A stretch of DNA of 10,499 bases from VGRW01 sp031396695 (lineage in GTDB: Bacteria > Myxococcota_A > UBA9160 > SZUA-336), in assembly GCA_031396695.1 (NCBI GenBank), contig JANNLG010000239.1, forward strand, positions 1-10,499. The letters run 5' to 3'. This document shows positions 6,517 to 10,499 of the stretch, one piece after another. Under the pieces are notes generated by a model. It was not told the origin of the DNA. It searched no databases and worked only from the letters and a program-made list of their open reading frames with translations. Numbering within the stretch: position 1 is the stretch's first letter; each line of letters starts with the position of its first letter. The translations under genes were made by a program, and so were the position numbers.

Positions 6517-7835
6517 TGGGCGAGATCCACGGCTGGGGCCGCTACCCGCGCCTCGAGGCGCACGAGACCCGCGACGACGACCTGCTGCGCGCGAGTCGCG
6601 AGCCGGTGCTGTTCCGAGGCCTCGGACGCTCGTACGGCGACGCCTCGCTGCCCGCGCGCGCGGGCGCGCAGGTGGTGTCGACCGCGCGCGCCGACCGGAT
6701 CCTCGGCTTCGACCCGACGACCGGGGTGTTGCGCGCCGAGGCGGGCCTGTCACTCGCGGAGCTCGGCCGCGTGATCCTGCCGCGCGGCTTCGCACCGCCG
6801 GTCGTGCCCGGCACCGAGTTCGTGACGCTGGGCGGAATGGTGGCCTGCGACGTGCACGGCAAGAACCACCACTCCGCGGGCACGTTCGGCAATCACGTTC
6901 GCGAGCTGCGCATGCGCGTCGCCGACGGCCGCGTACTCGACGTTTCGGATTCGAGCGAGGCGGAGCTGTTCGCCGCGACGCTCGGCGGCATGGGACTGAC
7001 CGGCCAGCTGCTCGAGGTCGAGCTGCAGCTCAAGCGCGTGCCGTCGCCGTGGTTGCGAGCGGAGACCCGCGCCTACCCGGACATCGAGACGCTGGTCGCC
7101 GCGCTGCGCGATGCCAGCGGGCGCGTGCCCTACACCATGGCGTGGAGCGACACGACGTCGCGCGGGCGTTCACTCGGCCGCGGCGTGCTGATCACCGGCG
7201 ACTGGGCCGAGCCCGCCGGAGAGGCGTTGCGCCCGTATCGCTTCCGCGCACCGCTCGAGTTCCCGATCGATCTGCCATCCGGTCTGATCGCTCCGCTGAG
7301 CACGCGCGTCTTCAACGCGGGCTACTTCGCGCTGCGGAGCCGCGCGGGCGTGCGCGTGGTCAGCCCACGCGCGTTCTTCCATCCGCTCGACGGGATCGGC
7401 CACTGGAATCGCGCCTACGGCCGGCGCGGCTTCGTGCAGTACCAGTGCGTGGTGCCGATCGAAGCGGACCCCGGCATCGTACGGCGACTGTTCGAGATCC
7501 TGCTGCGCATGCGCGGCGCGTCGATCATCACGGTGGTGAAGGATTTCGGTGCGCAGGGCCGCGGGATGCTCTCGTTCCCGTGCCCGGGCATCACGCTCGC
7601 GCTCGACCTGCCGATGCGCGGCGCGGAAACCCAAGCCGTGGTCGACCGGCTGAACGACGAGGTCGCCGCCGCGGGCGGGCGCATCTACCTGGCGAAGGAC
7701 GCGCTGACGCGGCGCGAGCACTTCGTGGCGATGGAGACGCGCCTCGCGGCCTGGAACGAGGTGCGGCGCAAGTGGGATCCCGATGCACGAATTCGCAGCG
7801 CGCTGTCCGTGCGTCTACTCGGAGACGAGCCGTGA
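6516..7835 (+). CDS. dprE1: FAD-dependent oxidase, DprE1-like (decaprenylphosphoryl-ribose 2-oxidase)
   Basis: The 439-residue protein starts at GTG 6516 with GGAG 9 bases upstream (6503-6506). It has the FAD_binding_4 fold at the N-terminus and an ALO-type C-terminal domain. GLGRSYGDASL (35-45) and VACDVHGKNHHSAG (109-122) are near-identical in form to the FAD-binding motifs of Mycobacterium tuberculosis DprE1. QYQ (308-310), Lys342 and Lys394 (in YLAKD) correspond to Q334-Q336, K367 and K418 of that enzyme. The residue matching Cys387, target of covalent benzothiazinones, is Ala362 (in LALDLP), and N385 is matched by Thr360. The enzyme oxidises C2 of the lipid-linked ribose, and DprE2 then reduces it to arabinose. 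It is flanked by dprE2 and the ubiA gene with 1- and 4-base overlaps. Assignment is strong; substrate is inferred from the complete trio. Confidence 0.92.
   Translation: MGEIHGWGRYPRLEAHETRDDDLLRASREPVLFRGLGRSYGDASLPARAGAQVVSTARADRILGFDPTTGVLRAEAGLSLAELGRVILPRGFAPPVVPGTEFVTLGGMVACDVHGKNHHSAGTFGNHVRELRMRVADGRVLDVSDSSEAELFAATLGGMGLTGQLLEVELQLKRVPSPWLRAETRAYPDIETLVAALRDASGRVPYTMAWSDTTSRGRSLGRGVLITGDWAEPAGEALRPYRFRAPLEFPIDLPSGLIAPLSTRVFNAGYFALRSRAGVRVVSPRAFFHPLDGIGHWNRAYGRRGFVQYQCVVPIEADPGIVRRLFEILLRMRGASIITVVKDFGAQGRGMLSFPCPGITLALDLPMRGAETQAVVDRLNDEVAAAGGRIYLAKDALTRREHFVAMETRLAAWNEVRRKWDPDARIRSALSVRLLGDEP
7821..7824 (+). promoter_or_regulatory. Ribosome-binding site GGAG for the ubiA gene inside dprE1
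   Basis: GGAG lies 7 bases before the GTG at 7832-7834. That GTG overlaps the dprE1 stop as GTGA. The signal supports this start for the UbiA protein and translational coupling with dprE1. Confidence 0.6.
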
Positions 7836-8743
7836 GCTCCGTCGACACGCACGAGGCCACGGACTCGACGCCGCTGCACGAGTTCGTGCGGCTCGCGCGC
7901 CCGAAGGACTGGCTGAAGAACGTGTTCGTGCTGATGCCCCTGCCCTTCGCGCTGGCGAGCGGCGCGGCACTCGACGGCTCGGGACTCGCGCTCGGGCTCG
8001 CGGCGATGTGTCTGGTGAGCTCCGCGGTGTACGCGCTGAACGACGTGCTCGACGCCGAGCGCGACCGCACCAGTACCCGCAATCGCCACCGCCCGGTCGC
8101 GTCGGGTCGGATCTCGAAGCGCGCCGCGCTCGTCGCCGCGTTCGTCTGGCTGACCGCCGGCCTGGCGCTCGGCCAGCTCACGGGACACCCGGGCGCGCTC
8201 CTGACGCTGGCTTCGTACGCGAGCCTGAACCTGGTCTACTCGCTCGGCTTGAAGCACGTGCCGCTGCTCGACGCGTTCATGCTCTCGGCGTTCTACGTGC
8301 TGCGCGTCGTGCTCGGCTGCGTGCTCGTAGACGTCGCGCCGTCGAACTGGCTGCTGCTCTGCTCGAGCGCGCTCGCGCTGCTGATCGCACTCGGCAAGCG
8401 CCGCGGCGAGCTCGTGCGAGCGCCGGTGGCCACGCAGCGGCCCGCGCTCGGCGGCTACAACCGCGTGTATCTCGACCAGGCCATGGCGATCATCGCCGGC
8501 GTCACGCTGTTCAGCTATGCGCTCTACTCGATCGAGACGCCGCTGCTCGTGAAGGGACGCGAGTTCGCGTCGCTGCCGTTCGTGGCCTTCGGCGTGCTCG
8601 AATACCTGCGCCTCGCGCAGGTGCGAGGCGAAGGCGAATCGCCTGTCGATCTGTTGCTGAGCTCGCCCGGACTGTTCGTGGCCGGCGTAGGCTGGGTGAT
8701 CGCGTCGCTCTGGAGCGTGGGCGTCGCGAAACTACTCGGCTAG
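7832..8743 (+). CDS. ubiA: UbiA-family decaprenyl-phosphate phosphoribosyltransferase (DPPR synthase-like)
   Basis: The 303-residue integral membrane protein has about eight or nine hydrophobic segments from residue 31 onward. RPKDWLKN (23-30) is characteristic of the branch that uses PRPP. NDVLDAERD (70-78) is the first Asp-rich, Mg-binding motif, followed by NRHRPVASG (84-92). YSLGLKHVPLLD (136-147) is the second motif. GKRRGEL (188-194) matches the GKRxxEL of mycobacterial Rv3806c-type enzymes. The enzyme transfers 5-phosphoribose from PRPP to a polyprenyl phosphate at the cytoplasmic face, the first committed step to polyprenyl-phospho-arabinose. The gene is last in the dprE2-dprE1-ubiA cassette, and no phosphatase for the 5-phosphate follows. 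UbiA enzymes of quinone or haem synthesis are less likely, given these motifs and neighbours. Its TAG stop shares CTAG with the convergent purF stop. Confidence 0.9.
   Translation: MSSVDTHEATDSTPLHEFVRLARPKDWLKNVFVLMPLPFALASGAALDGSGLALGLAAMCLVSSAVYALNDVLDAERDRTSTRNRHRPVASGRISKRAALVAAFVWLTAGLALGQLTGHPGALLTLASYASLNLVYSLGLKHVPLLDAFMLSAFYVLRVVLGCVLVDVAPSNWLLLCSSALALLIALGKRRGELVRAPVATQRPALGGYNRVYLDQAMAIIAGVTLFSYALYSIETPLLVKGREFASLPFVAFGVLEYLRLAQVRGEGESPVDLLLSSPGLFVAGVGWVIASLWSVGVAKLLG
8740..8743. other. Shared CTAG palindrome: overlapping stop codons of convergent ubiA and purF
   Basis: The plus-strand ubiA gene ends with TAG at 8741-8743 and the minus-strand purF gene ends with TAG at 8742-8740. 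Both are read from the same four-base palindrome. There is no room for a terminator between the genes, so each transcript must run into the other gene as antisense. Confidence 0.95.
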
Positions 8744-10200
8744 CTCGGTTCGGGCTCTGCGTCGCTCGGCGCGCTCGCGGCCGGCTCGAACAGCGCGAGC
8801 TGCGGGTCGGCGACGGCCACCTCGTCGACGGGGATGATGTAGTCCCCCGAGAAGCACGCGTCGCAGAAGCCGTGCTTCATCGAAGCCTCGATCCGACGCA
8901 GCGCTTCGAGCGAGAGGTAGGCGAGGCTGTCGGCGCCGATCATGCCGCGGATCTCTTCGACGCTGTGATTGGCGGCGATCAACTCCTTGCGGGTCGGCGT
9001 GTCGATGCCGTAGTAGCACGGACCCGTCGTCGGCGGCGACGACACACGCACGTGTACCTCGCGCGCGCCCGCGCCACGGAACAGCGTGACGAGCTTGGAG
9101 AGCGTGGTGCCGCGCACGATCGAGTCCTCGACCACGACCAGCCGCTTGCCGGTGACCATCTCGCGGATCGGGTTGTGCTTGACGCGCACGCCGAACAGAC
9201 GGATCGACTGCTCCGGCTCGATGAACGTGCGGCGCACGTAGTGGTTGCGGATCAGCGCGTTCTCGTACGGAATGCCCGACGCCTCGGCGAAGCCGAGCGC
9301 GGCGGACGTGCCGGAGTCTAGCACCGGCACCACCATGTCGGCCTCGACCGGGCTCTCGCGCGCGAGCTCGCGGCCGAGCTGCTTGCGCGTCTGGTACACG
9401 TTCGCGCCGAACACGAGCGAGTCGGGGCGCGCGAAGTAGATGTGCTCGAACACGCACAGCTTCTCCGGCGCGCGCGGCAGCGGCTGCACCGAGCGCAGGC
9501 GCCCGCGCCGGATGATCACGATCTCGCCCGGCTCGACGTCGCGCTCGTAGACCGCGCCGATCAGGTCGAACGCGCAGGTCTCGCTCGCCACCACCCAGGC
9601 CTGGCCGAGTCGGCCCAGCGACAGCGGCCGGAAGCCGTGCGGATCGCGCGCCGCGATCAGTACGTCGTCGACCAGGAACACCGCCGACCACGCGCCGCGC
9701 ACGCGCGAGCACATGTCGCCGAGCCGCTCCTCGAGCGTGCCGCGCGCGCGCGCGAACAGGTGCACGAAGACCTCCGAGTCCATCGTGCTCTGGAAGATCG
9801 AGCCGTGACCCTCGAGCTCGGTGCGGATCGCCGCGGCGTTGGTGAGGTTGCCGTTGTGCGCCACTGCGATGATCGACCGGCCCATGTTGGCCAGGAACGG
9901 CTGCGCGTCGCGCAGGTTGCTGGCGCCCGCCGTCGAGTAGCGCACGTGACCGATCGCGATCCGACCCGGCAGCTTCGCGAGCACGTCGTGCGAGAAGATC
10001 TCCGCGACCAGCCCCATGCCCTTGTGGATGTGGCTCTCGCCCGCGTCGCGCGTGACCATGCCGGCCGATTCCTGTCCGCGATGCTGGAGCGCATAAAGGC
10101 CGAGGTACGCCAGGTTCGCGGCCTCGGGATGGCCCGCGATACCCATTACGCCGCACTCTTCCCTGAACCTGTCGAGGGTGTTGCGGCGCGGGTCGCTCAT
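8740..10200 (-). CDS. purF: Amidophosphoribosyltransferase PurF (Fe-S, propeptide type)
   Basis: The 486-residue enzyme makes phosphoribosylamine from PRPP and glutamine, the first step of de novo purine synthesis, in the cytoplasm. The N-terminal Ntn glutaminase domain has EECG (14-17); Cys16 would become the nucleophile after removal of a 15-residue propeptide. HRGQESAG (40-47) and HNGNLTN (115-121) are conserved. The C-terminal phosphoribosyltransferase domain has the PRPP loop VVVEDSIVRGTT (355-366). Cys249, Cys395, Cys446 and Cys449 (CDAC) fit the four ligands of the 4Fe-4S cluster in Bacillus-type enzymes, which is oxygen-sensitive and absent from the E. coli type. The last 15 or so residues are an acidic, Ala/Pro-rich tail. 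The ATG overlaps the purL stop as ATGA and has GGAGG upstream, excluding the longer open frame. Confidence 0.97.
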   Translation of the reverse strand: MSDPRRNTLDRFREECGVMGIAGHPEAANLAYLGLYALQHRGQESAGMVTRDAGESHIHKGMGLVAEIFSHDVLAKLPGRIAIGHVRYSTAGASNLRDAQPFLANMGRSIIAVAHNGNLTNAAAIRTELEGHGSIFQSTMDSEVFVHLFARARGTLEERLGDMCSRVRGAWSAVFLVDDVLIAARDPHGFRPLSLGRLGQAWVVASETCAFDLIGAVYERDVEPGEIVIIRRGRLRSVQPLPRAPEKLCVFEHIYFARPDSLVFGANVYQTRKQLGRELARESPVEADMVVPVLDSGTSAALGFAEASGIPYENALIRNHYVRRTFIEPEQSIRLFGVRVKHNPIREMVTGKRLVVVEDSIVRGTTLSKLVTLFRGAGAREVHVRVSSPPTTGPCYYGIDTPTRKELIAANHSVEEIRGMIGADSLAYLSLEALRRIEASMKHGFCDACFSGDYIIPVDEVAVADPQLALFEPAASAPSDAEPEPS

Positions 10201-10499
10201 CCGAGGGCCTCCGGCAGCGTGCGAGCCCAGACATCGTGCGCCTCGGCGAGGGAGACGTCGACCCCTGGGGCGATGCGGATGCGGTCGCCGCCCGTGGCTC
10301 CGATGCGCGCGGCCTGCACGCGGTGTGCGCGCGCGAGCGCGAGCAGCTCGTCGGCAGCGGCGGCGGTGCACGAGACCACGGCGCGGCTCGCCGATTCCGA
10401 GAACAGCGCGAGCTCGGGCCGACCGCCCACGTCCGGCAGCGTCGCTTCGACGCCAAAGCCAGACCGGATCGCGCATTCGGCCAGCGCGATCGCGGCGCC
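10197..10499 (-). CDS. purL: Phosphoribosylformylglycinamidine synthase subunit PurL, C-terminal fragment
   Basis: Only the last 100 residues are in the window; the gene continues beyond the right edge. The fragment begins GAAIALAECAIRSG, the glycine- and alanine-rich helix of the AIRS_C domain of PurL, and continues with LALFSESASRAVVS, the conserved (L)FxES.SR patch near the active site of the small PurL type. The ending (VDVSLAEAHDVW) fits the short C-terminal segment of stand-alone PurL. PurL uses ATP and ammonia, the latter from PurQ, to convert FGAR to FGAM. Its stop overlaps the purF start by four bases, so purL and purF are one translationally coupled unit. The identification relies on a short stretch but is supported by the purF neighbour. 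Confidence 0.88.
   Translation of the reverse strand, partial: GAAIALAECAIRSGFGVEATLPDVGGRPELALFSESASRAVVSCTAAAADELLALARAHRVQAARIGATGGDRIRIAPGVDVSLAEAHDVWARTLPEALG
10208..10212 (-). promoter_or_regulatory. Strong ribosome-binding site GGAGG for purF inside purL
   Basis: Minus-strand GGAGG lies 7 bases before the ATG at 10198-10200. It fixes the purF start, and hence the 15-residue propeptide, within a frame that stays open further upstream. Confidence 0.8.

Noticed and set aside
6651..6664. CG-alternating palindrome (possible Z-DNA or repeat)
   Set aside because: It encodes ordinary Ala/Arg codons inside dprE1, and similar CG runs occur elsewhere (about 9740-9753 in purF), as expected at this GC content.
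5779..8743. Biosynthetic or defence gene cluster as explanation of the plus-strand cassette
   Set aside because: All three proteins have specific matches to the DprE1/DprE2/DPPR synthase pathway; no toxin, nuclease, synthase or transposon gene is present.
8732..10456. 574-codon minus-strand frame parallel to purF
   Set aside because: Shadow frame of purF and purL; composition is Arg/Ala-rich without motifs.

Overview
The window is a very GC-rich, densely packed bacterial chromosome segment. Genes abut or overlap by 1 to 4 bases, GTG starts are common, and long open frames on the wrong strand are frequent, as expected at this GC content. Nothing fixes the taxon. Gene style (SGNH hydrolases with membrane anchors, a PKD/beta-helix exported protein, Fe-S type PurF) is compatible with a high-GC deltaproteobacterial, myxococcal or related lineage, but that is inference. 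No rRNA, tRNA, CRISPR array, insertion sequence or phage gene was seen.

Layout. (1) 1-3382, minus strand: a three-gene operon read from right to left. It holds a polytopic GT-C-like glycosyltransferase (564 aa), then two membrane-anchored SGNH/GDSL hydrolases joined by 4-base GTGA and ATGA overlaps; the last runs off the left edge. (2) 3383-3650: a divergent intergenic region with candidate promoters and a perfect hairpin next to the glycosyltransferase start. (3) 3651-5648, plus strand: an exported, cysteine-rich protein with a PKD domain and a right-handed beta-helix-like region. (4) 5649-5778: a spacer with a strong hairpin, probably a terminator. (5) 5779-8743, plus strand: a tight three-gene cassette matching dprE2, dprE1 and the UbiA-family decaprenyl-phosphate phosphoribosyltransferase of mycobacteria. 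Together these would turn PRPP plus a polyprenyl phosphate into polyprenyl-phospho-D-arabinose, the lipid donor of D-arabinofuranose. (6) 8740-10499, minus strand: purF and the C-terminal end of purL, an ordinary de novo purine pair. Its last stop codon shares the palindrome CTAG with the stop of the ubiA gene.

How it fits together. The likely theme is surface glycan chemistry. The UbiA protein makes the phosphoribosyl lipid, DprE1 and DprE2 epimerise C2 of the ribose, and a membrane glycosyltransferase would then use the arabinosyl lipid outside the membrane. The GT-C-like enzyme of the left operon is a nearby candidate for that last step, and the SGNH proteins could esterify or de-esterify the glycan, but that link rests only on proximity. 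No phosphatase for the phosphoribosyl lipid and no flippase are seen here. The most notable details are the DprE cassette itself, the alanine in this DprE1 at the position of the mycobacterial cysteine attacked by benzothiazinones, and the shared CTAG stop between two convergent PRPP-consuming enzymes.
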